DNA of 64,000 nt from Rossellomorea aquimaris (GTDB taxonomy: Bacteria; Bacillota; Bacilli; Bacillales; Bacillaceae_B): the NCBI RefSeq assembly GCF_020172085.1, contig NZ_JAIVAT010000007.1, positions 868,001-932,000 of the forward strand. The letters are read 5' to 3'. Positions 9,101 through 19,921 of this stretch are shown piece after piece. The position numbers and the translations under genes are program-made. Within the stretch, counting starts at the first letter, position 1. Each line of letters opens with the position of its first letter. Below the pieces are notes generated by a model. That model worked only from the letters and a program-made list of their open reading frames with translations. It had not been told where the DNA came from and did no database searches.

Positions 9101-10790
9101 TCTTCCTGGTAAAAAGGTTTACCCATGGGTTGCTGAAGTTAGGGGATCGACCCCGGGAGTGGAGCTCATCTCGCCACCGCCCCATCATGATATTTACTCA
9201 ATCGAAGACCTTGCCGAACTAATCTATAACCTGAAAAATGCAAATCCCCAAGCCCGCATCAGCGTAAAGCTGGTATCAGCCGTAGGAGTTGGGACGATTG
9301 CGGCAGGTGTGGCAAAAGGTCGAGCGGACGTTGTGTTGATCAGTGGGTACGATGGTGGAACAGGTGCTGCACCAAGAACCAGTCTGAAACATACAGGATT
9401 GCCTTGGGAAATCGGTCTTGCCGAAGCGCATCAGACTTTATTGCTAAATCGCCTTCGCGACCGGATTGTCGTCGAGACGGACGGTAAGATGATGACGGGC
9501 CGCGATGTGGTCGTGGCATCACTTCTTGGAGCAGAAGAATACGGCTTCTCGACAGCGCCTCTTGTTGTTCTTGGCTGTGTCATGATGCGCGTATGTCATA
9601 TGAATACATGTCCTGTCGGAATTGCGACACAAGACCCTGAGTTACGCAAAAAATACACCGGTGACCCGGAACATGTAGCGAACTTCATGCGCTTTGTTGC
9701 CCAGGAAACCAGGGAGCTGATGGCTCAGCTTGGCTTCAGGACAATCAACGAAATGATAGGAAGAACCGATATCCTGGAAGCCAATGAGGCAATCGATCAT
9801 TGGAAAGGAAAAGGAATCGATCTTTCCGCGCTTCTGTATCAACCTGATGTACCTGAGAAGGTAAGCCGTTATGCTACCAAAAAGCAGGATCATGAGCTTG
9901 AGAAGACACTTGATTATCAAGAGTTGATTCCACGCTGCAGGAATGCAATTGAAACAGGTGAGCCGGTTGAATGGACGACAGCAATCCGTAATATTCATCG
10001 TGTAACCGGGACGATGCTTGGAAGCGAAATCACGAAACGCTATGGTGCAGAAGGCTTACCTGAAGATACAATCCGTCTGACATTCAAAGGATCTGCCGGA
10101 CAGAGCTTTGGTGCTTATATTCCAAAAGGACTGACATTAAGACTTGTTGGAGATTCCAATGACTTTGTCGGAAAAGGATTATCAGGCGGTAAGATCATCG
10201 TCCATCCTGATCCGACAGCGACGTTCATCCCTGAACGAAACACCATCATCGGAAATGTGTCCTTCTACGGAGCATCCGGAGGAGAAGCCTATATTTATGG
10301 AGTGGCAGGCGAGCGCTTCTGCGTCCGTAACAGTGGGGCACAGGTTGTCGTGGAAAGCGTCGGGGATCATGGCTGTGAATATATGACTGGAGGAAAAGTC
10401 GTTGTCCTTGGCCTTACAGGAAGAAACTTTGCAGCCGGTATGTCTGGCGGAGTAGCGTATGTCCTGGATGAAGATGAAACCTTCCGTTCAAGATGTAATC
10501 AGGAACTTGTCCTTGTGCAGCCTTTATTTGATCCGGAAGAAATGAAAGATGTATACCAGATGATCAAAAAATACGTTCATTATACAAACAGTAATAATGG
10601 TAAGAAAATATTAGCGAACTGGGATTCCTACGTGTCCAAATTTGTGCGCGTGATTCCGAAATCCTATCTCAAGATGAGAGAGCGGATCAGTGAGCTTGAA
10701 AATAGTGGATTAGAGAAATTCGATGCGGAAATGGCCGCATTTGAAGAAGGTACGAAAGAAGAGAAAAAAGTACTGGAACCTGCGAATTAA
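6192..10790 (+). CDS. gltA: Glutamate synthase (NADPH) large subunit
   Basis: Makes two glutamates from glutamine and 2-oxoglutarate; named gltA in B. subtilis and gltB in E. coli. 1532 residues, full length. A short propeptide precedes the catalytic Cys21 ([10 protein letters not shown]) of the class II amidotransferase domain. The central domain follows, then the FMN-binding synthase domain ([26 protein letters not shown]). The 3Fe-4S cysteines are at 1129, 1135 and 1140 ([16 protein letters not shown]). The C-terminal GXGXG beta-helix ends the protein. The small subunit gene follows after 17 bp. Confidence 0.98.
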   Translation: MKTNLPVAQGMYDPAQEHEACGIGMIANIDGTKSHSIVQNAINILCNLEHRGGQSADTSTGDGAGILTQIPHHFFKKQCEKEDIILPRKGEYGIGMVFLPENYEKRQKSKEIFERIIEEEGQKTLGWRPVPLNDSFVGKVASKSKPFIRQVFIGVSEDIQSRMDFERKLYVIRKRIEKEVATVEGQEDVYLCSLSSTTIVYKGMLIPEQLDSFYIDLNHPEFRSALALVHSRFSTNTFPSWQRSHPNRYTIHNGEFNTLRGNVNWMRARENLCRSSAFKDEDLEKILPVIDETGSDSSMFDNCFEFLHLSGRSLAHTAMMMVPEPWENDETIHPKKKDFYEYHSCLMEPWDGPAALVFTDGTQIGACLDRNGLRPARYYVTKGGMIVLGSEVGALDIFADDIVYKDRLQPGKMLLVDLEKGRIIPDEEIKLRVASEQPYRHWLDNNKFELDDLPETTHEVVQLDSEEVLLQQQAFGYTTEELNKIIKPMVTDGKDPVGSMGYDSPLAVLSKKPQLLYNYFKQLFAQVTNPPIDAIREQIITSVGTTIGAEGNLVNPGPESCRHIHLKTPILTGEELEKLRHQNEKGFKAVTLPILFDVTEEGNQLEGTLDALYEKADQAVAGGATLLILSDRGVVKDKAAIPALLAVSGLHHHLIRKGTRTTVSILLESGEPREVHHFATLLGYGAEAIYPYLAFETLRDLIGKGELQDKTYEQAVNSFVKSGTDGVIKVLSKMGISTIQSYRGAQIFEAVGIHKDVIDKYFTRTASRLGGIGMDIIEKEVLLRHRKAFNDRKDNQRTLESGDEFQYRNNGEDHAYNPSTIHTLQHACRTNNYELFKKYSNMLTDEKQNLQSLRGLLSFKETKPIPIEEVESVEEICRRFKTGAMSFGSISQEAHEALAIAMNKIGGRSNSGEGGEHPNRFVPDENGDSRRSSIKQVASGRFGVTSHYLVNADEIQIKVAQGAKPGEGGHLPGKKVYPWVAEVRGSTPGVELISPPPHHDIYSIEDLAELIYNLKNANPQARISVKLVSAVGVGTIAAGVAKGRADVVLISGYDGGTGAAPRTSLKHTGLPWEIGLAEAHQTLLLNRLRDRIVVETDGKMMTGRDVVVASLLGAEEYGFSTAPLVVLGCVMMRVCHMNTCPVGIATQDPELRKKYTGDPEHVANFMRFVAQETRELMAQLGFRTINEMIGRTDILEANEAIDHWKGKGIDLSALLYQPDVPEKVSRYATKKQDHELEKTLDYQELIPRCRNAIETGEPVEWTTAIRNIHRVTGTMLGSEITKRYGAEGLPEDTIRLTFKGSAGQSFGAYIPKGLTLRLVGDSNDFVGKGLSGGKIIVHPDPTATFIPERNTIIGNVSFYGASGGEAYIYGVAGERFCVRNSGAQVVVESVGDHGCEYMTGGKVVVLGLTGRNFAAGMSGGVAYVLDEDETFRSRCNQELVLVQPLFDPEEMKDVYQMIKKYVHYTNSNNGKKILANWDSYVSKFVRVIPKSYLKMRERISELENSGLEKFDAEMAAFEEGTKEEKKVLEPAN

Positions 10791-10807
10791 TCAGGGAGGG
10801 GGATATA

Positions 10808-12295
<1,488 letters not shown>

Positions 12296-12300
12296 TAGAA

Positions 12301-12440
12301 GAGGGACGGACCTCCGTCGGGCTGGATGCCTGATGGGGGTTTTTGTTGTTTGAGGGACGGACCTTTGTGGGGCATGAAGCCTGATGAGATTTCTGTTGTA
12401 TGAGGGACGGACCTCCACGAGGCAAAGGATATCCTATCGG
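12301..12440. repeat. Three ~50 bp tandem units headed by GAGGGACGGACC
   Basis: GAGGGACGGACC begins at 12301, 12352 and 12402. Units one and two also share GCCTGATGGGGGTTTTTGTT versus GCCTGATGAGATTTCTGTT, so they are true tandem copies; unit three keeps only its head. A reverse copy (GGTCCGTCCCTC) stands at 12786-12797 and closes the region. Confidence 0.8.
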
Positions 12441-12640
12441 TGGAAGTAGTGAATGATAGTCGGAGGGTCTTTTTTTGGGAGGGTGTGGGTCGGAAATTGG
12501 TTAAAAAGTGAGGGAGTCAGCTATTTTCTATGTGGAATGTGGTGACGCATTCCTTTGATCGCTCTGAACTTGCGCTTAGAAATATAAATAGGTCTCATTA
12601 GATGGTCCTGAAGAAGCTTTCTATTGAGGTATTGAAGATA

Positions 12641-12736
12641 ATTGCGTCATTTTGGCCCGTGATTGCGTCATTATTAAGTTTTTTGCGTCATTTTCATCAT
12701 TAATTGCGTCGTTCTACATAATAATTGCGTCATTTT
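12641..12736. repeat. Periodic array, core TTGCGTCATT, 5 units
   Basis: TTGCGTC begins at 12642, 12663, 12683, 12704 and 12725 (steps 21, 20, 21, 21). Four of the five continue with ATT and one with GTT. Spacers are unrelated. It lies between gltB and the PTS gene, in about 650 bp without any gene. Confidence 0.85.
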
Positions 12737-12785
12737 CCATTTTATTGAAATTGAACAAACCTTCACTAACCCAAATCCCCATCTA

Positions 12786-12797
12786 AGGTCCGTCCCT
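12786..12797. repeat. GGTCCGTCCCTC element
   Basis: Reverse copy of the GAGGGACGGACC motif, 385 bp after the last forward copy, so the pair brackets the TTGCGTCATT array. Confidence 0.7.
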
Positions 12798-12945
12798 CTT
12801 CACCTATAATTCCACTAAAAGTCCTGCATACACACCGACACCCACTTCTAAACAAGTACATGCCGGAATATTTTTTATAGAAGGGGTTTTGTCCGCTATA
12901 AAGAGACAAAGCATTTTCAAAACAGACTGATAGGGGGAGAACAAA

Positions 12946-14388
12946 ATGATGAAATACTTGCAGCGTATTGGTCGTTCGTTGATGCTGCCTGTAGCCGTGT
13001 TACCGGCAGCGGCGATTCTGATGGGGATCGGGTATTGGATCGACCCGTCTGGATGGGGAGCCGATAGTCCAATTGCCGCTTTCCTGATTAAGGCAGGGGC
13101 ATCGATTATTGACAATATGGCGATTCTGTTCGCAGTAGGGGTCGCACTCGGGATGGCGAAAGCGAAGGATGGTTCGGCTGCACTGAGCGGATTGGTCGCT
13201 TATCTTGTTATTACCACATTGCTATCGACGGATTCCGTTGCTTTGTTGCAAGGGATTGATAAAGAGGCGGTGAATCCGGCGTTTGCCAAGATCGGAAATC
13301 AATTTGTCGGGATTCTCTCTGGGATCGTCGCAGCCAGTATGTACAATCGCTTCAGTTCTGTGAAGCTTCCGGATGCACTTGCCTTTTTCAGCGGGAAACG
13401 ATTGGTACCGATCATGTCGGCCGTCGCTATGCTGGTTGTTTCAGGCGTGATGCTGTTTGTGTGGCCGGTGATTTACACGGCGCTTGTTTCGTTCGGGAAG
13501 GAAATCAGCGGTCTCGGGTTTACAGGGGCCGGATTATACGGTTTCTTTAATCGGTTATTAATTCCTACTGGCTTGCATCATGCACTGAATTCCGTGTTCT
13601 GGTTCGATGTGGCCGGAATCAATGATATCGGGAACTTCTGGTCCGGCACTGGGGAAAAAGGTGTGACGGGGATGTATCAAGCGGGATTTTTCCCGGTAAT
13701 GATGTTTGGTCTTCCGGCAGCAGGTCTTGCCATTTATCATGCAGCGAAACCGGCTAAGAAAAAACAGGTCGCCTCGCTCATGCTTGCAGCAGGATTTGCT
13801 TCGTTCTTCACCGGAGTAACGGAGCCAATTGAATTTGCTTTCATGTTCGTTGCGCCACTCTTATATGTAGCACATGCCGTGCTGACAGGGTTATCCCTTG
13901 CGATCGCTTCCTTCTTCCACTGGACGGCAGGTTTCGGCTTCAGTGCCGGGTTCGTCGATTTTGTCCTGAGCTCAAGGCTTCCGCTGGCAAATCTTCCGTA
14001 TATGCTTTTGATTCAAGGTGTGGTATTTGCTTTCCTTTATTATTTCTTATTCCGTTTTATGATTGCGAAGTTCAATCTGATGACACCGGGGCGTGAAGAG
14101 GACGGCGAAGAGGGGCAGGCGTCACCTATCCTCACAGGGGAAGATAAGTTTGCCGTCATGGCAGCGGAAATCTACGCTGGACTTGGCGGAGACGAAAATG
14201 TAACGTCTGTTGAAAACTGTATTACCAGATTGAGAGTGGAAGTGAAGGACATGGGGGGAGTGGATCAGGAGCGAATCAGAGCGACCGGCGTTCCGGGCAT
14301 TCATGTGGTTGGTGAAAATAGCATTCAAGTGATTGTCGGGACATCGGTGCAATTTGTGGCGGATGAAATCGAGAGGATCCGGGGGTAA
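12946..14388 (+). CDS. PTS permease EIICB, probably N-acetylglucosamine-specific
   Basis: Takes up and phosphorylates a sugar. 480 residues: an EIIC membrane domain of the glucose/GlcNAc class (LQRIGRSLMLPVAVLPAAAILMGIG, then GVTEPIEFAFMF near residue 288), and a C-terminal EIIB domain with the phosphorylated Cys425 in ENCITRLR. An EIIA domain is absent and must come from elsewhere. The ASFFHWTAGFGFSAG segment and IIB order fit NagE/NagP better than PtsG. AGGGGGAG lies six bases before ATG 12946. No nag genes are adjacent and I see no clear NagR operator. Confidence 0.88.
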   Translation: MMKYLQRIGRSLMLPVAVLPAAAILMGIGYWIDPSGWGADSPIAAFLIKAGASIIDNMAILFAVGVALGMAKAKDGSAALSGLVAYLVITTLLSTDSVALLQGIDKEAVNPAFAKIGNQFVGILSGIVAASMYNRFSSVKLPDALAFFSGKRLVPIMSAVAMLVVSGVMLFVWPVIYTALVSFGKEISGLGFTGAGLYGFFNRLLIPTGLHHALNSVFWFDVAGINDIGNFWSGTGEKGVTGMYQAGFFPVMMFGLPAAGLAIYHAAKPAKKKQVASLMLAAGFASFFTGVTEPIEFAFMFVAPLLYVAHAVLTGLSLAIASFFHWTAGFGFSAGFVDFVLSSRLPLANLPYMLLIQGVVFAFLYYFLFRFMIAKFNLMTPGREEDGEEGQASPILTGEDKFAVMAAEIYAGLGGDENVTSVENCITRLRVEVKDMGGVDQERIRATGVPGIHVVGENSIQVIVGTSVQFVADEIERIRG

Positions 14389-14435
14389 GATTTTTCTTCC
14401 TGATGGCTGGGGGGAGGATTGTTGTTTTTTGTCGA

Positions 14436-14547
14436 ATGGCAGATATATCGTGATAATGGCAGATAAACGATTATTTTGGCAGATATATACTCCAAATGGC
14501 AGATATATTTCTCAAATGGCACATAAATCCCCCAAACCGGCAGATAA
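14436..14547. repeat. Periodic array, core TGGCAGATA, 6 units
   Basis: TGGCAGATA or a one-base variant begins at 14437, 14457, 14477, 14497, 14517 and 14538 (steps 20, 20, 20, 20, 21). The fifth unit reads TGGCACATA and the sixth CGGCAGATA. Spacers are about 11 unrelated bases. It sits between the PTS gene and the DUF2161 gene. Confidence 0.85.
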
Positions 14548-14665
14548 ACAAATTCCACCCACTCTCCCCAAAAAGGAGTGGGTTCTCTTTCTCTTCTACA
14601 CTGCAAAAACCTTTCTAATGGTCTATACTTATCTTATAGAAATTACCACGGAAAGGTTTTTACCC

Positions 14666-15382
14666 ATGACGAAACTGAAAGAATCGGATCTTTATCAACC
14701 GATCCAGAAGCATTTTCATAAACAGGGATATCAGGTGAACGGTGAAGTGAACGACTGTGATTTGACGGCAATGAAAGAAGGGGAGCTGTTGATCGTCGAG
14801 CTGAAGCTTTCCTTGAATGTCGAGCTTCTGATCCAGGCAACGAAGCGCCAGCGTCTGACGGATCTTGTGTACATTGCGATTCCGAAGCCGAAGCGAACCC
14901 GATCTAAGCGTTGGAATGATGTACGCCATTTGGTCAGGAGGCTGGAGCTTGGTCTGATCACGGTTTCATTTACGACAAAGACTCCGAAGCTTGATTTTGT
15001 CATTCATCCGGAACCCTTTGATCGGAAGAAGACCATGAGGAATAGCAAGAAGAAACGTGCGGCCCTGGTAAAAGAAATCGAAGGACGTAGTGCGGATTAC
15101 AATGTGGGCGGGAGTAATAAAACGAAGATCATGACCGCTTATAAGGAGAGCTGCATTCACATCGCCTGCTGCCTCGAAGCTTACGGACCCATGTCCCCAA
15201 AGAACTTGGCAAAGCGTGGTACGGGTGACAAAACGCCATCCATCCTCCAGAAGAATTATTATAAGTGGTTCGAGAGGGTGAAAAGGGGTGTGTATCAACT
15301 CACGGACACGGGTAGAAAAGAGCTTCAGGAATATCCTGAACTTGTAAGCTATTACTCACAGAAAATAGAAGAAAATCAATAA
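14666..15382 (+). CDS. DUF2161 protein with PD-(D/E)xK-like motif
   Basis: Cytosolic protein of about 238 residues recognised as the DUF2161 family, sometimes called a putative phosphodiesterase. The N-terminal half has NDCDLTAMKEGELLIVELKLS, which fits the D...ExK signature of PD-(D/E)xK nucleases. A basic segment (KPKRTRSKRW) follows. The C-terminal third (LEAYGPMSPKNLAKRGTG...KWFERVKRGVYQLTDTGRKEL) looks like a winged helix. ATG 14666 has GGAAAGG upstream; an in-frame extension into the array region is not credible. Its biological role is not known to me. Confidence 0.8.
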   Translation: MTKLKESDLYQPIQKHFHKQGYQVNGEVNDCDLTAMKEGELLIVELKLSLNVELLIQATKRQRLTDLVYIAIPKPKRTRSKRWNDVRHLVRRLELGLITVSFTTKTPKLDFVIHPEPFDRKKTMRNSKKKRAALVKEIEGRSADYNVGGSNKTKIMTAYKESCIHIACCLEAYGPMSPKNLAKRGTGDKTPSILQKNYYKWFERVKRGVYQLTDTGRKELQEYPELVSYYSQKIEENQ

Positions 15383-15419
15383 GAGCCTGCCTCACGGGAA
15401 ACCGGGGCAGGCTCTTATT
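15381..15419 (+). terminator. Intrinsic terminator after the DUF2161 gene
   Basis: AAGAGCCTGCC pairs with GGCAGGCTCTT around a 15-base middle, followed by ATTT. Confidence 0.8.
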
Positions 15420-15488
15420 TGCTTCCCACTACTAGTACCCGCGTTCTATTCATATACATAAGATTAATGAAGGTACCCGGGAGGACGA

Positions 15489-17360
15489 ATGATGAAAAAA
15501 AATATAGAAAGTACGATCCGTCGTTTAATACATGACCTTAAGCAGCGGCAAAGTGAACAAGGCAGCTGGTCCTTTTGTTTTGAAAATAGTGTGATGACCG
15601 ATGCGTATATGATCATTCTTATACGCTCACTTGAGGCGGATGAGGATGAACTAACAAGGCGACTGGTTGACCGCCTTTGGAAATGTCAGACAAGGGAAGG
15701 GACGTGGAAACTCTTTGAAGATGAGAGGGAAGGCAATCTGTCGTCCACCATTGACGCATATTTTGCTTTGAGGTTCAGTGGGTTGGTTGAAAAGGAAGAT
15801 AAGAGACTGCTGAGAGCCGAACAGTTTATCAAGAAAAAGGGTGGATTTCATAAGGCTCATTCTATCACGAAATTCATGCTGGCCATTTTTGGCCAATTTG
15901 ACTGGAAGCATCTCCTACCGATTCCGATTGAATTTCTGTTGCTTCCGAAAACATTCCCACTGAATTTCTGGGATCTAAGCAGTTATGCACGCGTCCACCT
16001 GGCACCGCTCTTGCTGCTGAAAAATGAACGTTTCATTTTGAAAAAAAGCAACATACCGAACATCCGGGATCTTTCCCGTTCCTCTGAAATCGTCAGTTTC
16101 AACGACCGTGAGCTGAGGTTATTTTCAAAAATCAGTGAAGGTATACAGGGGTTGGCAAGCATTCCATCCCAACTCCATCAAAAAGCCCGTCAGTTTGCCC
16201 TGTCTTACATGCTGCAACGGATTGAAAAGGACGGAACCTATCTCAGTTACTTCAGCACGACCTTCTATATGATTTTTGCACTGCTGTCACTGGGATATAA
16301 GAAGAATGATCCCATTATCGTAAAGGCTATGCAGGGATTGAAAGAGATGGCCTGTGAAACAAACAAGGGGATTCATATTCAAAATTCTCCTTCCATCGTT
16401 TGGGATACAGCCCTGATCAGTTATGCCCTGCAGGAAGCAGGAGTGGATGCAGGAGAAGGTTCCATAAAAAAATCGGTGGGTTATCTTCTCAAGGAGCAAC
16501 ACTTTAAATACGGGGATTGGGCAATAGAGAGTGGGGTGAATCCCGGAGGATGGGGGTTTTCAGAGAGTAACAGTATCCACCCTGATGTGGATGATACGAC
16601 AGCCGCTCTCAGGGCTATCACTTACTCCGCTGCAGAAAATCCGCTTATCCGTCCATCGTGGGATCGTGGGATTGAATGGGTGATCGGTATGCAGAACCGG
16701 GACGGAGGGTGGCCGGCTTTTGAAAAAAACAAGACCAAACAGATTCTCACGTCTTTTCCGTTGGATGGTGCTGAAGCTGCGGCCATCGATCCTTCCACTC
16801 CTGATTTAACGGGGCGGACACTTGAATTTCTTGGGAGCAGGGCAGGATTGACAGGGGACCATCCGCAGGTGAAAAAGGGTGTTGAGTGGTTGAAATTAAT
16901 GCAAAAGGAAGACGGATCCTGGTACGGTCGCTGGGGTGTGTGCTACATCTATGGAACATGGGCCGCGATCACGGGAATGAAGGCGGTGGGAGTGCCCTCG
17001 TCCCATAAACAGATTCAGAGAGCAAAGACTTGGTTGGAAAGCATTCAACAAAAAGACGGAGGTTGGGGAGAATCCTGTTACAGTGATCAGAAAAAGACAT
17101 TCGTACCCCTTTCCTTCAGTACTCCCTCACAAACCGCATGGGCATTGGAGTCGCTTATCTGTATTGAAGATAAACCGACACCTGCGATTGATCTTGGTGT
17201 CACGGCGCTTCTCGAATTATTGAATGGTGCAGCAGGAGGCATAAACAGAACATACCCAACGGGAGTCGGCCTTCCAGGAAACTTCTACATTCATTACCAC
17301 AGCTATCAATGGATCTGGCCGCTCATCACCCTCAGCCGGTACAAAGAGAAATACGGTTGA
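15489..17360 (+). CDS. sqhC: Squalene-hopene-cyclase family, sporulenol synthase type
   Basis: Class II terpene cyclase of 623 residues that in Bacillus cyclises C35 terpenes (sporulenes) or squalene-like polyprenes. The acid motif DVDD is at 366-369 in HPDVDDTTAAL. Several QW repeats are visible: QSEQGSWSF, QNRDGGWPAF, QKEDGSWYGRWG, QQKDGGWGES. The C-terminal IHYHSYQWIWPL is characteristic. Hydrophobic stretches support membrane association. Start ATG 15489 or 15492 after GGGAGGA. The stop codon overlaps a GAGGTCCGTCCCTC element. Sporulation control is known in B. subtilis but not visible here. Confidence 0.92.
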   Translation: MMKKNIESTIRRLIHDLKQRQSEQGSWSFCFENSVMTDAYMIILIRSLEADEDELTRRLVDRLWKCQTREGTWKLFEDEREGNLSSTIDAYFALRFSGLVEKEDKRLLRAEQFIKKKGGFHKAHSITKFMLAIFGQFDWKHLLPIPIEFLLLPKTFPLNFWDLSSYARVHLAPLLLLKNERFILKKSNIPNIRDLSRSSEIVSFNDRELRLFSKISEGIQGLASIPSQLHQKARQFALSYMLQRIEKDGTYLSYFSTTFYMIFALLSLGYKKNDPIIVKAMQGLKEMACETNKGIHIQNSPSIVWDTALISYALQEAGVDAGEGSIKKSVGYLLKEQHFKYGDWAIESGVNPGGWGFSESNSIHPDVDDTTAALRAITYSAAENPLIRPSWDRGIEWVIGMQNRDGGWPAFEKNKTKQILTSFPLDGAEAAAIDPSTPDLTGRTLEFLGSRAGLTGDHPQVKKGVEWLKLMQKEDGSWYGRWGVCYIYGTWAAITGMKAVGVPSSHKQIQRAKTWLESIQQKDGGWGESCYSDQKKTFVPLSFSTPSQTAWALESLICIEDKPTPAIDLGVTALLELLNGAAGGINRTYPTGVGLPGNFYIHYHSYQWIWPLITLSRYKEKYG

Positions 17361-17372
17361 GGTCCGTCCCTC
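17359..17372. repeat. GAGGTCCGTCCCTC element at the sqhC stop codon
   Basis: Single copy, reverse orientation. Its first two bases are the last two of the TGA stop codon of sqhC. Confidence 0.75.
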
Positions 17373-17418
17373 ATAGAGGTAGAATAAAAGTAAGAATATT
17401 CTAATAAATGGTGGTGGC

Positions 17419-18357
17419 ATGGTGAAAGAGGCTTCGTTCCCTTATCCCTTTAAGGGGGATGTGTATCGGTATTCAAATAATTCGATTCCATTGGAAGAGG
17501 CGGGGAGTGTGGAAGTAACTTCTTCTTATCTGGAAGAAATCAAGCTTAAACGGAAATTGTTGACTCACCATCCCGACCGGTGCTTTCAGTCTCTGCCGCA
17601 TACCTTGAAAGCTCAATGGGAAATAGCGGAGCTTGTGATCGGGCATCTCATCCGGCAATATCCTCAGAAGTTTTCTCTTGAAAAAAATGGAGGGAAATGG
17701 ACGTTCCATAACCATATCCTGGATGAGCAAACATCCTTTATACCGGGGGATGACTCCACTTTGTCCATGGAGCCACTTGATTTCATCGGCCGTCATGTTC
17801 AAGAGGACCTGATCTTCATGATGCAGCGGGACGGGGATTTATTTCTGGATGCGGGGCAGCTTTGTTTTCCAGCCAACTGGTCCCTGGTGTTTAATACCGG
17901 AATGAATTTCAAGGAAATACACGGACCGATCCCAGGTTTTAAAGATGAGGGTTTGGATCAGCGGATATTAACGTTTTTAATGAGAATGGAAGCGGGAGAT
18001 CCGTGGGTAAGGAGGAATTGGTCGTTAATGGCGGGAAATCGCCTGGATACTTCTCTGGAAACATTCGATGAGTGGGGAAAAGGACGAAGAAATGTCTCAA
18101 AAGAAAACGTTGGAGAATATGTTCACCTGCGGGTAGAGGTACAGAAGCTGTTTCGTTTGCCTGGTTCAAATGGGCTGCTCTTTACGATTCACACCCATCT
18201 TCTCTCACTTGAAGAATTTACGGAAAATCAGGCTTGGACGGATCAGTTTTATCATATTCTACAGGAGCTTCCTGACCGGATTGCCGATTATAAAGGCATC
18301 ATCCTATTTAAAGAAGAGGTCATGGATTACTTGAGAGAAAAGAGGGTGAGGAATTGA
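17419..18357 (+). CDS. DUF3445 heme-dependent oxidative N-demethylase, catalytic subunit (DmmD-like)
   Basis: About 312 residues of the PF11927 family. Its characterised members bind heme in a PAS-like fold and oxidatively demethylate secondary amines such as dimethylamine. Landmarks are FPYPFKGDVYRYS near the N-terminus, ALDFIGRHVQEDL-like segment at about 117-130, QLCFPANWSLVFNTGMNFKEIHGPIPGF at about 150-178, NWSLMAGNRLDT, and LRVEVQKLFRLPGSNGLLFTIHTHLLSLEE near the C-terminus. The next two genes encode the expected partner subunits, with four-base overlaps. The substrate here is inferred from family knowledge only. Confidence 0.85.
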   Translation: MVKEASFPYPFKGDVYRYSNNSIPLEEAGSVEVTSSYLEEIKLKRKLLTHHPDRCFQSLPHTLKAQWEIAELVIGHLIRQYPQKFSLEKNGGKWTFHNHILDEQTSFIPGDDSTLSMEPLDFIGRHVQEDLIFMMQRDGDLFLDAGQLCFPANWSLVFNTGMNFKEIHGPIPGFKDEGLDQRILTFLMRMEAGDPWVRRNWSLMAGNRLDTSLETFDEWGKGRRNVSKENVGEYVHLRVEVQKLFRLPGSNGLLFTIHTHLLSLEEFTENQAWTDQFYHILQELPDRIADYKGIILFKEEVMDYLREKRVRN

Positions 18358-18836
18358 AGGGAACATTGCAGCCTTCGTTTGTACCATCCAAACGAAAGTA
18401 TTTATTCTGCGGTGATCAAGAAGGAATGGAGCGACTCTCCTCTGTTATCGAAAAAGTACGTAAGGATCATCTGCCTTTTGAATCGTTCATGGTGAATGGA
18501 AAGCAAGAAACGGATATCGCTCGATGGATGGAGAATCAGAAAATGGGGAGTTATCTTTACATAGCAATGGAATGGAACAGGCTTACAGATGTCAAAAAAA
18601 TCGCAGAAGAGTGCGGATTTTCAGAAGAGGAAGCACAGTATATCGGTCACGGAGAAAGGTTCATCAATGTGTACTGTTTTAAATGTCATCAGAAAATGAA
18701 AGTGAATAGCGGGCTGATCCACTCATGCACAACCTGTTTACAATGCCATTTGGTGTTATCCATTTCCGATCACTACTCTTCCTTACACGAATCCTATCTC
18801 GGTTATGCAGCAACGACAGGAAGTGACCTCAGTTGA
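18354..18836 (+). CDS. DmmA-like subunit with zinc-ribbon tail
   Basis: A 160-residue protein. The N-terminal half (KYLFCGDQEGMERLSSVI, MGSYLYIAMEWNRL) has no assigned catalytic motif. The C-terminal part carries CFKCHQKM...CTTCLQCH, four metal-type cysteines plus His. This layout is that of the dimethylamine monooxygenase subunit DmmA family. TTG 18354 is the start, overlapping the previous stop codon as TTGA. Its position between the DUF3445 gene and the reductase gene supports an accessory role in the same enzyme complex. Confidence 0.78.
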   Translation: MKGTLQPSFVPSKRKYLFCGDQEGMERLSSVIEKVRKDHLPFESFMVNGKQETDIARWMENQKMGSYLYIAMEWNRLTDVKKIAEECGFSEEEAQYIGHGERFINVYCFKCHQKMKVNSGLIHSCTTCLQCHLVLSISDHYSSLHESYLGYAATTGSDLS

Positions 18837-19786
18837 ATCAAGATAAAACCATACCCGTCATCGTCCAATGGATTCATCAGGAAACTGCGCATGTCAAACG
18901 CTTTTCACTTGCTCCTGTAGGGAATGAGCCCCTTCCTTATTTTAGTGGGGGTTCCCATATCACTACGTATGTAGAGGGGGAAAACGAGACGATTATCAGG
19001 TCCTATTCCCTCACGAATTCTCCCCAACAATCGGATACTTATCACATAGCCATCCGTTTACATGAACAATCCAAGGGCGGATCCCGTTTTTGGCATGAGA
19101 GAATGAAAGTAGGAGACACCCTCCGCATCAGTCATCCACAGAATCATTTTCCATTGAGCTTTAAAGCGAAGCATCATGTATTTTATGCCGCTGGAATCGG
19201 GATCACTCCATTCCTATCCATGATGGCAGAACTTAAAGGGGAAGAGCGCTCCTTTGAACTCCACTATGCAGCAAAGTCAGAGAAAGATTGTTCATTCTAT
19301 TCTCATTTAAAAAACAAGTATCCTGAAGAGACCCACTTTTATTTTTCAAACGAAAAGAGACTGAATGATGAGAGTCTTTGGGAACATAGAATCGGGACTC
19401 ATGTGTATTTTTGCGGGCCATCTTCTTTTATGGATGAATTCATTGCAAGCGCCACTAACATAGGATATCCCCGCTCAAGCATTCACTATGAACGGTTCAC
19501 CCCTCCACAGTCAATCGTCCGTCATGACTTTTTGGTAGAGTTGGAGAGTGGTCCCACCATTCAGGTGACACAGGATATGACCCTATTAGAAGCCCTTCAC
19601 AATGCAGGAATCAAAGCACCTTATTCATGCCGGGTCGGTCGATGTGGAACTTGTGAGATTAACGTATTAGAGGGAGAAGTCGAACATGGTGATTCTTTCT
19701 TGAGTGAAAAAGAAAGAAATGAACACCGCTCGATCTTAACATGTGTCTCCAGGGCAAAGACAAAGAGATTACGGATAGAACTGTAA
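18833..19786 (+). CDS. PDR/VanB-family reductase with 2Fe-2S domain (DmmB-like)
   Basis: Passes electrons from NAD(P)H through flavin to a plant-type 2Fe-2S cluster and on to the heme subunit. 317 residues. The flavin-binding segment is RSYSLTNSP, the nucleotide-binding segment AAGIGITPFLSMM, and the ferredoxin cysteines are in CRVGRCGTCEIN with a fourth Cys in LTCVSRA. This order (reductase then ferredoxin) marks the phthalate dioxygenase reductase family. Start TTG 18833 overlaps the preceding stop as TTGA, the second such overlap in the operon. A terminator follows at 19824. Confidence 0.88.
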   Translation: MNQDKTIPVIVQWIHQETAHVKRFSLAPVGNEPLPYFSGGSHITTYVEGENETIIRSYSLTNSPQQSDTYHIAIRLHEQSKGGSRFWHERMKVGDTLRISHPQNHFPLSFKAKHHVFYAAGIGITPFLSMMAELKGEERSFELHYAAKSEKDCSFYSHLKNKYPEETHFYFSNEKRLNDESLWEHRIGTHVYFCGPSSFMDEFIASATNIGYPRSSIHYERFTPPQSIVRHDFLVELESGPTIQVTQDMTLLEALHNAGIKAPYSCRVGRCGTCEINVLEGEVEHGDSFLSEKERNEHRSILTCVSRAKTKRLRIEL

Positions 19787-19823
19787 TGTGTCATTGCCAT
19801 AACATGAGATGTCTGCCGCTCAT

Positions 19824-19847
19824 AAACACGCCCTTGCGTGTTTTTTC
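19824..19847 (+). terminator. Terminator of the N-demethylase operon
   Basis: AAACACG pairs with CGTGTTT around CCCTTG, followed by T-rich sequence. Confidence 0.75.
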
Positions 19848-19921
19848 TTATTTCAACAAAAAATCGAACGAAAAAGGAAAAACTCACCAATATATAGTAT
19901 ACATGCAAGGGGGGATCGTCT

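Noticed and set aside
14333-14665. N-terminal extension of the DUF2161 protein across the TGGCAGATA array
   Set aside because: The frame is open by chance; GGAAAGG and the conserved start point to ATG 14666.
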